Numbered from the stretch's first letter, positions 9,203-18,050 are shown. The stretch is 64,000 nt of DNA from Paenibacillus marchantiophytorum (GCF_014640555.1 NZ_BMHE01000011.1:114360-178359), one strand, 5' to 3'. Made by a program: numbers and translations. Notes: generated by a model not told the origin, from the sequence alone.

Positions 9203-10351
9203 TCAAACAAAATTCAACCCTCCGGCATGCGGAAAAGGAACAGGGAACAACTGGCCTAATAATCCCTTCAAAGGTTCTGGAACAGGGATGTCAGCTTCCG
9301 GATCGAACAAAACAGCTACAAGTTCTTCCTCTCTCAAAGCGAACGCTTCCACACCATCCACAAGGAGAATAGTCCCGCCGCTGGCGCCGGATCGGCGAAA
9401 GCTCAGTCTGGATGCAGCCATCGGCGCCTTCTCCGCCAAATAAGGCAGTAGCTCGCTGAACAATCGTTCCGGATCAATGATCTGTGCAGTGCCATGATTC
9501 CTCATTTTCTTATGGGGGAAATCAGCCAATACCTTCAACAGCCTGGTTTCGTGCCACAGTACCGGAACTTCCAGAACATCAAGATGCCGCTCGCGCAAAA
9601 CATGACCACAAACAGATGCCACTGCTTCCGCACTGCCGCCCCATTCCACCACAAAAGGAGCTTCTTCCTTAACATCATCCCCCTCTGAGGGCACCGCAAT
9701 GACAACATAGGCAGCAATCTCATCCGATTCGAAAGCCGCAAACACAGCATGCTGCATATGATAACAGCTGGCGATGGCTTCGCTAGCGATCAAAGCTGCA
9801 AGTTCAGACACCCCCTGCTCATACCTTACAGGACGAGTTCTGGCTACTCCATGAAGTCGGAACAGATCTTCTGAACCAATTCGCCCAACTGTGAAGTTGG
9901 AACTAGCAGCAAGCGATGGCAACTTCTCGTCTTTTGCGGATATTATAAATCTTGTCACCCTGCCATAATAATGGCAGCCACTGCGCATATAGAGCGGACC
10001 ATCACCAGAAACTAGCATCATGCTTGCTCCAATGCGATCGGCATGAGCCAACACTTCGCCAAGCATCGCAGAAGCGATCTTCTTTCCCCGATAGCTCGGA
10101 GTTGTACACACGGAACCAAGGGAAACCACATTCAGATTAGCAGCTCCAATGCGTATAATCGAAGGAACTAATCCCATGAAAGCAACAAGTCTCTCCCCCT
10201 CAAATGCACCGAAGGATTGCCCGAGGCGACCGTCGAATGCACTCGGGAACGCTCTCAACATAGAAGCCTGCTTAGCATCGCGAAACGTTTCATCAGCCAG
10301 TTGAACCGCCTGCGCCATTTCGCGTTCACTCATTGTACGTATCTCAATCAT
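9203..10351 (-). CDS. GNAT acetyltransferase with C-terminal extension
   Basis: 382 residues. The N-terminal 150 residues form a GNAT domain: LGSVCTTPSYRGKKIASAML gives the acetyl-CoA-binding pyrophosphate loop (R-G-K-K-I-A) and MLVSGDGPLYMRSGCHYYG the following strand. The remaining 230 residues look like a second, degenerate GNAT/Eis-like domain followed by a sterol-carrier-like tail, as in the Acetyltransf_9 group. AAGGAGG lies seven bases before the ATG. It is first gene of the operon with the cytoplasmic beta-helix protein, under the same repeated operator as the importer operon. The acceptor is unknown; an amino sugar is a reasonable guess. Confidence 0.8.
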   Translation of the reverse strand: MIEIRTMSEREMAQAVQLADETFRDAKQASMLRAFPSAFDGRLGQSFGAFEGERLVAFMGLVPSIIRIGAANLNVVSLGSVCTTPSYRGKKIASAMLGEVLAHADRIGASMMLVSGDGPLYMRSGCHYYGRVTRFIISAKDEKLPSLAASSNFTVGRIGSEDLFRLHGVARTRPVRYEQGVSELAALIASEAIASCYHMQHAVFAAFESDEIAAYVVIAVPSEGDDVKEEAPFVVEWGGSAEAVASVCGHVLRERHLDVLEVPVLWHETRLLKVLADFPHKKMRNHGTAQIIDPERLFSELLPYLAEKAPMAASRLSFRRSGASGGTILLVDGVEAFALREEELVAVLFDPEADIPVPEPLKGLLGQLFPVPFPHAGGLNFV

Positions 10352-10388
10352 GAGATATCCTCCTTGAAAACTTGTAGTCTTCCACCAC

Positions 10389-10496
10389 TCTGGTTTCTTT
10401 CTGATTTATTAATATAATATTAAAACATAAATTAAACCACCTAGTTTGTTTCAGGTTTATTTTATGTCAATAATCAGTCAATTCCAACCCGTTGTC
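10389..10496 (-). promoter_or_regulatory. Paired operator repeats and promoter region of the GNAT operon
   Basis: Direct repeats at 10389-10411 and 10440-10461 match those at 6769-6791 and 6822-6843; the first pair agree at 20 of 23 positions. Starts of the two elements are 51 bp apart here and 53 bp apart in the other operon. Several TTGACA-like hexamers sit upstream (10465-10496), with a weak GATTAT 17 bp from the outermost one. Confidence 0.65.
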
Positions 10497-10561
10497 AACC
10501 TTTTTTTCCACACATCCATTAAACAATAGCGTTATTTAAAGCGTTTCAACAGATGTAACGC

Positions 10562-10608
10562 AAAAAGAGCAAAGCCAAGCTTTTATCAGCTTGAACTTTA
10601 CTCTTTCC
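10562..10608 (-). terminator. Terminator of the MFS exporter gene
   Basis: The minus strand shows AAAGAGTAAAG and CTTTGCTCTTTTT arms enclosing an inner AAGC/GCTT stem, ending in a T-run. It lies 25 bases after the stop of the exporter. Confidence 0.75.
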
Positions 10609-10632
10609 TAGCGCTTGATTTGAACTACTATC

Positions 10633-11835
10633 CTAGGCTGCACCACCTGGGCTTCTTCTTACGAGTAAGAAGTACGCCAACATCGCTGCAACGCTCGTCA
10701 ATAAAATAATTACGCCCAGCGGAACGGCTGTGTCTTCACCCGCGATGCCGACAAGCGGTGAGACGACTGCACCAAGCAAGAAGGGAATGACCCCTAGCAG
10801 GGCAGCGGCGCTGCCCGCCATATTAGCTTGGCTCTCCATTGCCAGCGGGAATGCTGCCGTAGATGTGATGCCGATTGCCGCCACGAAGAAAAACAGCGGA
10901 ATTACCAATGCGAAAAGCGGTCCATGGACGATGGCTACCACCAAGACAACGACACTCGCCAAACAAGCAAGCCCTAAGCCGAACAACAGAAACGCATGCT
11001 CGGATACACGATGCGACATCCTCCCTACCAGCTGAGAGCCGATGATTAGGCTGATGCCGTTCGATCCAAACAAAAGAGCGAATACGGTCGGCGATGCCCC
11101 ATAAATATTTTGATAAATAAAGGGCGTTCCTGAAACATACGCGAAGACACCCGCGATCATAATACCCTGTGCCAGCATGTAGCCGACAAACTTGCGATCT
11201 CGCAAGAGCAATCCATAGTTCCGCAGCTGCTCCACGAAGTTGCTGGGCCTGCGGCGATCTGCTGGCAGAGTCTCCTGCAGCTTCCATTTGGTCATCATCA
11301 ATAAGTAGATTCCCAGCAGTGACAGCGCTACAAATACGCCGATCCAAGAAGTGAAAGAAAGAATGCCACTACCGGTAACCGGCGCCACAAGCGGACCCAA
11401 ATTACCTACAAGCAGGAGCAGCGAGAAAAACTTGGTCAACTCGTGACCACTATACAGATCGCGTGCGATCGCGCGGGAAATGACAATGCCCGCCGAAGCG
11501 GCAAAACCCTGCACGAAGCGGAATGCGATCAACAGCCCGATATTGGGCGAAAATGCGCAAGCTAACGAAGCGACGACATAAACAGCCATGGAGATCAGCA
11601 GCGGATTACGTCTACCGTGGACATCGCTCAGCGAACCCATGACGAGCTGGCCGATGCCGAGTCCGAGTAGACAAGCGGTTAAGCTGAGCTGTACCAGCGA
11701 AGCTGTTGTACCGAATTGCTTTACAATCTCCGGGAACGCCGGTAAATACATATCGATCGTAAAAGGCCCGAGTGTCGAAAATAAACCGAGCAGCATAGCT
11801 AGTCTAAACACATGCTGATTGTTCTTGTTGGTCAT
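10633..11835 (-). CDS. Bcr/CflA-family MFS drug exporter
   Basis: 400 residues, twelve predicted membrane helices. Family signatures are TLGPFTIDMYLPAFPEI in helix 1, the MFS loop GSLSDVHGRRNPLL (about residue 66-79) and RFVQGFAASAGIVISRAIARD (motif C region of drug/H+ antiporters). It should export a small drug or metabolite in exchange for protons. It is a single-gene unit with its own promoter and terminator. A perfect palindrome inside the promoter spacer suggests induction by a TetR- or MarR-type repressor encoded elsewhere. Confidence 0.9.
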   Translation of the reverse strand: MTNKNNQHVFRLAMLLGLFSTLGPFTIDMYLPAFPEIVKQFGTTASLVQLSLTACLLGLGIGQLVMGSLSDVHGRRNPLLISMAVYVVASLACAFSPNIGLLIAFRFVQGFAASAGIVISRAIARDLYSGHELTKFFSLLLLVGNLGPLVAPVTGSGILSFTSWIGVFVALSLLGIYLLMMTKWKLQETLPADRRRPSNFVEQLRNYGLLLRDRKFVGYMLAQGIMIAGVFAYVSGTPFIYQNIYGASPTVFALLFGSNGISLIIGSQLVGRMSHRVSEHAFLLFGLGLACLASVVVLVVAIVHGPLFALVIPLFFFVAAIGITSTAAFPLAMESQANMAGSAAALLGVIPFLLGAVVSPLVGIAGEDTAVPLGVIILLTSVAAMLAYFLLVRRSPGGAA

Positions 11836-11910
11836 AGTAAATAGAATCTCCTATTCTTCGTTCCGTATCCGCAGACTCTTTATCTCTGTTGGTCAAGTCT
11901 GTTTTTCATC

Positions 11911-11939
11911 TTAACACATCTGTACAGATTTCGACAACA
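11911..11939 (-). promoter_or_regulatory. Promoter with palindromic operator in the spacer
   Basis: On the minus strand TTGTCG and TAAGAT are 18 bp apart. The spacer contains ATCTGTACAGAT (11918-11929), a perfect 12-bp palindrome placed where a repressor would block RNA polymerase. It drives the MFS exporter. Confidence 0.65.
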
Positions 11940-11966
11940 GTTTAGTTCTACCAACTCGAAAAGAAA

Positions 11967-12000
11967 ACAAGATCAAGCTGCAATAGCAACCTGATCTTGT
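11967..12000 (-). terminator. Terminator of the SLH protein gene
   Basis: ACAAGATCA and TGATCTTGT pair perfectly around a 16-nt loop; the minus strand continues with TTTCTTTTC. It lies ten bases beyond the stop codon. Confidence 0.8.
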
Positions 12001-12010
12001 CACAATCAAC

Positions 12011-14485
12011 CTATTTAAACTGTTCAAGCAAAGATTTTACACCAGGATTCAGACTCAGCGCACGTAGGATAATAGTCAAAGCTTCTGCTCTAGTAGAAGA
12101 TCCGTTAGGAGCAAAGGTGTTAGCGTCACGCCCTTCAACTAAACCAGAGGAGGCAGCAGCTTCAATCTCTTTGGCATTCCAAGAACTTCCTACATCCCTA
12201 AAAGAAGCAGCTTGGTGTTTTTCTGTCGCATTTAAATCGATTAAACGCCCTAAAATGGCAATGATTTCTGCTCGAGAAATGGTTTTATCCGGTTTAAACA
12301 TACCATCTTCATATCCCGTTATGATTCCGTTTGAGGAAAGAGCTGCAATGGCTTTATTCGCCCAGTGATCTTTCACATCTTTCAATAAAGCGGATTTGTC
12401 CGCAGCTTCGATGTGAAATACTTTAGCTATAATAACTGCAAATTCTGCACGTGTGATGCTGGCATCCGGTTTAAACGTATTGTCTTCATAGCCCGATATA
12501 ACGCCAAGTTTTATAAAAAGATCAATATTAGATTTGCTCCAGTGCTTGTTCACATCAGAGAATTCGGTATTGTTTGATTTCCTTTTTGCTTCTTCCATTT
12601 TGCCTTTTATGAACTCCTCGACCTTGGCAAGGTTAACCACTGAAGTGAAAACAGCTGTTGGTTGTTTCGTTGGAGGTGCTGTGTCTATGCTTGGAGACGA
12701 AACTTGACCTTCCGAAGAATTATGATCTGGCAGTTGCGCCGTAACTTTAATCGTAACGAGATAATCTTTGAAGGTAGCATCTTCCGCGTAAACCGCATAG
12801 GTGACAGGGCTCCGGAAATCTTGTTCGGTACTGCCGCTGATTTGATCAAGAAGACCAACTTTTGCTTTGGTGCCTGTAATCGCAAAGGTTGGAATTAATT
12901 CAGAAACATTCGTCCCATAAGGAACAGTCAGCGATACGGTTTGATTATTTTGATCTATAACCCCATTGAGTTGCGGAGTCGTTAGTCCAAAAGAAGTCAT
13001 ATCCTTCGCAGGATTCAACGCCCTATTCAGAATCAAAGTGTAGGGTGCTGCAGCATTCTCAGAGTCTACCGCATAAATGGTTGGTGATAGACTAATATCA
13101 TTTTCAGTAACACCTGATTGTTGAACAATGCCATTGATTTTAATGTGGTCTGCGTTTGTTGTGTAGACAGCCTTTGTTGCACTTAAATCAGTGCCATAAG
13201 GAATTTGGAAGGAAATCGTTTTATTGACCTCATCAATGACACCATGAACTTGAATCGGGTAGTTTAAATCATAGGAAATTATTTGTTTTTGAAGCTCTAC
13301 GGATACTACATAATCTTGCGTTAATCCATTTTCAGCAAAAACCGTATACGTTACTGGTTGTGAAAAGTTATTAATGCTTAGATCCGAAATTTGGAGTTGG
13401 TTGCCAACTCTTACAGATTGACCATTGGCGGTAAAGTTGGCAGTTTGATTAGCACGGTCATAGCCTGTTGGTACTTGTACCGCTATCGTATGATTTGCTT
13501 CATTTACAATACCATCCACACCACCAACGTTAAACGTCAGCAGTTGTTTCGTTGATCTTGCATTTTGAGGCGCTTCATTGACGGTTACCAAATAATCTTG
13601 ATCTTCTAATCCCTCATCCAACACGGTATAAATGATAGGTGTAGTAAAATTACGTGCTTCTTCTCCACTAATTTGTTGTTGCCCATATATTTGAACCATA
13701 TAACCTGTGGTCACGAAAACAGGCACTAAAGCTGCTCGGTTCGTTCCATAAGGAACTGTAATTGAAATGGTTTTACTGGACTCATCAATAATTCCGGTTG
13801 CAGGAAGGGATGCTAAAGCAAAATAAGTGAACTCTTTTGCCTTACTGAGCACTCTTTGTATTTGGACAGTAACCAAGTAATTGCGTGAGCTTCCGTCATC
13901 CGCGACCACCGTGTACATAATGGGTTGCGTAAAGTCCTGTGCGGTTGAGCCACTTGTTTGAACAACCCCATTTACTTGTACCGAAGCTCCGTCTGTTGTA
14001 AAAGAAGGCTTCAATTGCGTTAGGTCTGTGCCCTGCGGGACAGTGAGAAATACGGCGTAAGCTTCGTCATCAATCAGGCCCATTGCCGGTGGGTTGGTTA
14101 AATTAAAAGTTGTGATAGACTTCAAATTACTCGGCCCAATGATCACAGTTACCGTGTAATCTTGTGTACTATTATCCTCCGCAACGACTGTTAATACGAC
14201 AGGATTCGTATAGTTAGTACGCGTCATTTCGCTCGTATGATTAATGACAGATGCTCCCGAAATCGTAAATGATTCAAACATATTATTAACGGCGGATCGG
14301 TAAGGAACGGTCACGCTAATCGTATGGTTACTCTCATCAATCACACCTGGATTACCTTCTACAGAAAACGAAAGAAATGCCTTGTTTGAACTTACATTAC
14401 TGGCAAAAATCGCTTGTGGAAACACACTTAAAACCAAGCTTATAACTAGAAATAGCCCTGCTAATCTTTTGAAATTTCTTAACAA
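12011..14485 (-). CDS. Cell-surface protein with six DUF5018-like repeats and three SLH domains
   Basis: 824 residues. A Sec signal peptide (FKRLAGLFLVISLVLSVFPQAIFA) is followed by six tandem units of about 85-95 residues, each with the pattern F.L....G.I.E..KTI.I.VPYGT....L.P.F.T.G..V...G..Q.SG....F..P..YTV.AE......Y.VTV, as in DUF5018/cadherin-like surface modules. A Ser/Pro-rich linker precedes three C-terminal SLH domains (FSDVNKHWSK, LKDVKDHWAN, FRDVGSSWNA) that bind pyruvylated cell-wall polymer. The start is TTG at 14485 with GGGGG upstream. No catalytic domain is visible, so it is probably a structural or adhesive surface protein. It is a single-gene unit. Confidence 0.9.
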   Translation of the reverse strand: MLRNFKRLAGLFLVISLVLSVFPQAIFASNVSSNKAFLSFSVEGNPGVIDESNHTISVTVPYRSAVNNMFESFTISGASVINHTSEMTRTNYTNPVVLTVVAEDNSTQDYTVTVIIGPSNLKSITTFNLTNPPAMGLIDDEAYAVFLTVPQGTDLTQLKPSFTTDGASVQVNGVVQTSGSTAQDFTQPIMYTVVADDGSSRNYLVTVQIQRVLSKAKEFTYFALASLPATGIIDESSKTISITVPYGTNRAALVPVFVTTGYMVQIYGQQQISGEEARNFTTPIIYTVLDEGLEDQDYLVTVNEAPQNARSTKQLLTFNVGGVDGIVNEANHTIAVQVPTGYDRANQTANFTANGQSVRVGNQLQISDLSINNFSQPVTYTVFAENGLTQDYVVSVELQKQIISYDLNYPIQVHGVIDEVNKTISFQIPYGTDLSATKAVYTTNADHIKINGIVQQSGVTENDISLSPTIYAVDSENAAAPYTLILNRALNPAKDMTSFGLTTPQLNGVIDQNNQTVSLTVPYGTNVSELIPTFAITGTKAKVGLLDQISGSTEQDFRSPVTYAVYAEDATFKDYLVTIKVTAQLPDHNSSEGQVSSPSIDTAPPTKQPTAVFTSVVNLAKVEEFIKGKMEEAKRKSNNTEFSDVNKHWSKSNIDLFIKLGVISGYEDNTFKPDASITRAEFAVIIAKVFHIEAADKSALLKDVKDHWANKAIAALSSNGIITGYEDGMFKPDKTISRAEIIAILGRLIDLNATEKHQAASFRDVGSSWNAKEIEAAASSGLVEGRDANTFAPNGSSTRAEALTIILRALSLNPGVKSLLEQFK

Positions 14486-14511
14486 CCTTTTCAGCCCCCA
14501 TTTTTCTTCTA

Positions 14512-14555
14512 GTCAATTCTAGCTTGAATTGACATGACTTCACTGTAATGTCATG
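14512..14555 (-). promoter_or_regulatory. Two inverted repeats in the SLH gene leader
   Basis: GTCAATTC/GAATTGAC (14512-14519 and 14526-14533) and CATGAC/GTCATG (14533-14538 and 14550-14555) are adjacent hairpins immediately upstream of the TTG start. They could be operator sites or a leader structure controlling translation. Confidence 0.4.
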
Positions 14556-15202
14556 TGTTATATTCTCGCAACATTCGACATTATCCTCTATTTCCCGACA
14601 AGCACTCCTAGTCTTGAGATAAAAAGCATAGATCACCTATTTCCGTAATTATACGGAATATTAACCTCTCCGCGGATCGTAGATTCGCTATTTCGCGCAA
14701 ACTGCCTCAAACTGCCCAGTTTTGGGCGTAGCACAGTGAAATAGCGGAAGCACGTTCCACGCTAGCGAAAGCTGCGCTGCCAGATAGGCAGTTTGCATTG
14801 GAGAAATCCAGTGAAATCCTCTATTTCACAATCAAGATCCCGATTACATTGGATAAATACAATGTAAATCTCCAAATTGGCCCTTGGGAGCCGATTTCAA
14901 GTAAAACCATTGGACTAATCCAATCAAAGCTTGATTTCAACCGTCTTCAAGCTGATTTCATTGGAAATATCCAATGAGGTTCTTGATTACTTAGTGGTGC
15001 AATGAGCAGCAGAAGCCAGTTGAGAGTTGAAATGTGCGGTAAGCGAGGCCTTAGGTTTGAGGAACAGCCAGGGGAATCGTAGATTCGCTATATCCGCGGA
15101 TTGGGGGCTTCTAGCTCCACAAACACCTTAATAACGAACTGTAGTTCCGCGAGATCACTTTTTAACCATTTTGTTCACAAATAGAGCATCTACGATTCGT
15201 AT

Positions 15203-15253
15203 GGCTGGGGCTGGGGCTGGGGCTGGGGCTGGGCTAGGACTGGGCCTGGGCCT
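15203..15253 (+). repeat. GGGGCT hexanucleotide tandem repeat
   Basis: About five uninterrupted GGGGCT units followed by degenerate GGGCT/GGGCCT units. Four or more consecutive GGGG runs give clear G-quadruplex potential on the plus strand. The copy number is likely to vary by replication slippage. Confidence 0.8.
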
Positions 15254-15301
15254 TAATGGAAATGTGACTGCAACTTATGCGCGGCTGCCGCACAAATGAA
15301 A

Positions 15302-15329
15302 AACCGGCAAAGCCAAACCTTTGCCGGTT
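15302..15329 (-). terminator. Terminator of the GAPDH-like gene
   Basis: AACCGGCAAAG (15302-15312) and CTTTGCCGGTT (15319-15329) pair perfectly around six bases; the minus strand continues TTTCATTTG. A textbook intrinsic terminator 34 bases beyond the stop. Confidence 0.85.
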
Positions 15330-15362
15330 GTCAACGTGACTGGTTATGGTAAAACTTCGTGG

Positions 15363-16361
15363 CTACTGCTTAGCCAGATGCGCGGCAACTTCCGCCAACC
15401 GCGAGGCATAGCCCCATTCATTATCGTACCAAGTGGCAATGGACAAGATCTCGCCTTGAACTTGTGTGTGAGGAAGATCAATGATGGAGGAATGAGAATC
15501 TCCGACGATCCGTGAAGATGCCCACTCGCCTTCCAAAACATCAAGCACGTTCTTCAGTTCGCCCTCTTTAGCTGCTGATCGGAACATATCGTTCACCTGC
15601 TGTACGGTACATGGCTTTTCTGTAATTAAATTTAGTTCAGCAATACTTCCCGTACGCGTAGGAATCCGATAGGCTTTCCCCGTAATCTGCAGGTCCGGCC
15701 AAATAAATTTAAGTGCTTTAGCCGCACCAGAGGAAGAAGGAATAATATTTTCTGCTGCCGCCCAGGAATCCCTGCGATCCTTCATCGGCTGGTCCGTGAG
15801 CGACTGCGTGTTCGTATAAGAATGCACCGTAGAGAATAACCCGTACTTAATTCCAAAATTCTCTTTTACGAGTTTAACGACAGGCGCCAACGCATTCGTC
15901 GTACAGCTCGCCATGCTGATGATTTTATGTTTGTCTGGATCGAAACTATCCAAATTGATGCCTTTAAGCAATACCGCATCGCAATCTTCCAGGCTTTTGC
16001 TTGGTCCGCTAACCAGCACTCGTTTCGCACCACGATCCAAATGGATTTGCGCAACCGGACGAGTCACTGCTCTTCCTGTACAGTCAATGACAAGATCTAC
16101 ACCAAGAGCTTTCCAGTCAGGTACTTCCTTGAGCGAGTTTATATAGGGTATTTCGCGTCCTCCAATGACAATGACGCCATCTTGAGAGGAGACCTCTTCC
16201 GGCCAACGCTTGTAGTTCGTATCGACTTCAAATAATGCAGTCAGCGTAGCTTCATCTTTAATATCTGAAATGGAAAGAGGGACAAATAATTTGTCCTGCA
16301 ATGCAACGCGAAGCAACTGCCTGCCGATACGTCCAAAACCAAAGATAGCAATTTTACTCAT
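15363..16361 (-). CDS. Glyceraldehyde-3-phosphate dehydrogenase-like enzyme
   Basis: 332 residues. Rossmann motif IFGFGRIGRQLLR at residues 6-18, catalytic SCTTN with Cys153, downstream His in TVHSYTNTQS, and C-terminal TWYDNEWGYASRLAEV. Acidic Asp33 at the end of strand 2 favours NAD+. The ATG at 16361 is preferred; a TTG at 16373 overlaps the AGGAG site. The sequence is divergent from housekeeping glycolytic Gap (IFGFGRIGR rather than INGFGRIGR, plus a Cys-rich VIDCTGR), so it may be a secondary GAPDH or an erythrose-4-phosphate-type enzyme. It stands alone, flanked by repeat-rich spacers. Confidence 0.88.
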   Translation of the reverse strand: MSKIAIFGFGRIGRQLLRVALQDKLFVPLSISDIKDEATLTALFEVDTNYKRWPEEVSSQDGVIVIGGREIPYINSLKEVPDWKALGVDLVIDCTGRAVTRPVAQIHLDRGAKRVLVSGPSKSLEDCDAVLLKGINLDSFDPDKHKIISMASCTTNALAPVVKLVKENFGIKYGLFSTVHSYTNTQSLTDQPMKDRRDSWAAAENIIPSSSGAAKALKFIWPDLQITGKAYRIPTRTGSIAELNLITEKPCTVQQVNDMFRSAAKEGELKNVLDVLEGEWASSRIVGDSHSSIIDLPHTQVQGEILSIATWYDNEWGYASRLAEVAAHLAKQ

Positions 16362-16373
16362 GATTATGTCCAA

Positions 16374-17100
16374 CTCCTATCATTTTTCAACATATTCCCC
16401 CAAAAGTAACGATATCATATCCATTCGGCTCTGTATATACGAGGAGACAAGCCAGCATCGGCAGATTTAACGCAATTTTACAGCGTTAAAGTGGCCTGCT
16501 GAGGCTGAAGCATGGTTGTAACGCTTTAAATCGAGTTTACAGCGGGAAAAGCGGTTGGAGCGCGTCAGCAATTGCAGATTTAACGCTGTTTTACAGTGTT
16601 AAAGTAGCCGGCCCGAGGCGGAAGAGCAGCGATAACGCTGTAAAACACGCTACAGCTGCTGCCTCCGCTGTAACACTGTTTTTCAACCTTATATGCACCT
16701 GATTCGATGCTGTCGTGCACAAGTTCCTGCTGTAAAGCTGTTTTCCCGCCTTACAGATGATTCCAATGTATAAATCCAATCCAACAGCCTCGATGGGCGG
16801 CCAAATTCACGATTACATTGGATTTATCCAATGTAATGAGGTTCCTCATGCGGTCTGGTGCGGAATCTTGAAGTTAGCTAGTTTAGACAGATGGTTGGGA
16901 GAACGCTGAAAGTAGATGCAAGGGAAAGTAGCTGAATCACTCGGACCGTGCGGCCGCACGTCCAATATCTAAGCAACGGCTCACGTTTTTGATTGGATAA
17001 ATCCAATCTAAAAACCGTATAGACAGTTAAATTCGTATCTACATTGGATTTATCCAATGTTATCTGATAAAAAACGCCATATAAGCGGCAGATTCGAGGA
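16374..17100. repeat. Repeat-rich gene-free spacer, part 1
   Basis: No gene. Two copies of a GATTTAACGC..TTTTACAG.GTTAAAGT element lie at about 16464-16495 and 16574-16605. ATTGGAT-type palindromes lie at 16996-17011 and 17041-17060. The first arm of an 89-bp duplication is listed separately. Confidence 0.6.
16761..16849 (+). repeat. 89-bp duplication, copy 1, with ATTACATTGGAT palindrome
   Basis: Nearly identical to 17101-17188 (a handful of mismatches and one indel by eye). Each copy ends in a 26-bp near-perfect palindrome, ATTACATTGGAT-TT-ATCCAATGTAAT, and begins with a degenerate ATTGGAT half-site. Confidence 0.8.
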
Positions 17101-17188
17101 TTCCAATGGATAAATCCAATCCAACAGCCCCTTGGGCGGCCAAATTCACGATTACATTGGATTTATCCAATGTAATGAGGTTTCTCAT
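17101..17188 (+). repeat. 89-bp duplication, copy 2
   Basis: Second copy of the element at 16761-16849, same orientation, 340 bp away. The terminal palindrome is completely conserved while the middle differs (CCTCGATGGG versus CCCCTTGGG), which suggests selection or structure at the palindrome. Confidence 0.8.
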
Positions 17189-17400
17189 ACTATTCTTATT
17201 AGGTTTTTTGAAAAGCTTCTGCTCAAAGAGCTCTTATTTGAGCGAAAAGCGGCCGTCTTACACGAATAGCAGTCCTTGGGGACCCTTATCAGAAGGCATA
17301 GCCAACCATACTCTCGATATGGATTGCCGGAAGGCATTTCCCGCTATATCTGACATTAAGAAAAACCTTGCCTGCGCGGCTATGAACCTTGACGCAAGCC

Positions 17401-17592
17401 CCCTTACGAACTCAACACCCTTTATTCGAACAAAATCGTTCATTCTGAAAATTTAACGAATGCCGGACGCGCTATTTCAAGCAAGCGTTCCTTTTTCCGC
17501 CTTGAATCTGCTCGTTAGCGCCAATACAGTTCATTAGATCGCCAAAGCAGCTATTTTCTCGTCTATAAGCATCATACAGTTCAATACATGTC
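17401..17592 (+). repeat. Intergenic repeat family B, copy 1
   Basis: About 190 bp. It starts ACGAACTCAACACCCTTTAT and ends near CATACAGTTCAATACATG, with internal AAAATCG.TCATTCTGAAAAT and a GTTCATTAGATCGCCAAAG block. Related copies are at 24225-24415, 24541-24736 and, reversed, 34590-34779. Confidence 0.7.
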
Positions 17593-17701
17593 CTGGGAGG
17601 CAGCAAAGTAACAAGAAGTCTACATGGACATCAATTAATAGGGGGAAGCTTCGCTCACCCCAAACCCAAATAAGAAAACGGCTTCGCCGCCCTAATAGAT
17701 C

Positions 17702-17935
17702 AGTCTCTTCTTAGCGGCAAAACCTTGTAAGGGAACTAAAGGACGCTAATTAGGAAAAAGTAGGGATGCGTGGGTAATAGCGGAACTACAGGATCTTATT
17801 TCCACGAAAACGTTGAAAATTTCCATGAAACGGCAAAATAGCGTACTGTAGTTCCCTCACCCTACCGAAAATGACACCTTTAGCTCGAATAGCGCATCGT
17901 AGTTCCTTTACTTCCGCGAGAGACAGTTGGTGTTT
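17702..17935 (+). repeat. Intergenic repeat family A, copy 1
   Basis: About 230 bp. Alternating GGAACTA.AG...CGCTA and TAGCG..CTGTAGTTCC half-elements give several nested inverted repeats. The order of blocks (CTCTT.ATAGCG, AAGGGAACT, TAGCGGAACTACAG, TTATTTCCACGA, TAGCGTACTGTAGTTCCCT, AATGACAC, TAGCGCA..GTAGTTCC) is the same in the copies at 24816-25055 and 36429-36672. Confidence 0.75.
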
Positions 17936-18050
17936 TATCAGATAAATAGAAAATGCCTTTAAAATATTAATTCCAATGCGTGACACCGTAGAAAAGACCA
18001 ATGGTAGCCATAATCGGAGCAGATAGTGGTAATAATACAAAACTTGCTTC

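Larger units (their letters stand above)
14486..15301. repeat. Gene-free spacer with palindromic and G-rich repeats
   Basis: No convincing gene. It contains three degenerate copies of the ATTGGAT..ATCCAAT palindrome (about 14845-14864, 14910-14925, 14959-14977), several GGAATCGTAGATTCGCTAT segments (14677-14694 and 15074-15092), and a GGGGCT tandem tract at 15203-15253. Confidence 0.6.

Noticed and set aside
14397..14636. 79-codon frame upstream of and overlapping the SLH gene
   Set aside because: It reads through the leader hairpins and into the SLH signal-peptide codons in another frame; the composition is random-looking.
14845..17188. CRISPR-like array from repeated palindromes
   Set aside because: Spacing is irregular, spacers are not unique-size units, and no cas genes are present.
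17106..17456. 116-codon plus-strand frame
   Set aside because: It consists of the 89-bp duplication and repeat sequence, with no ribosome site.
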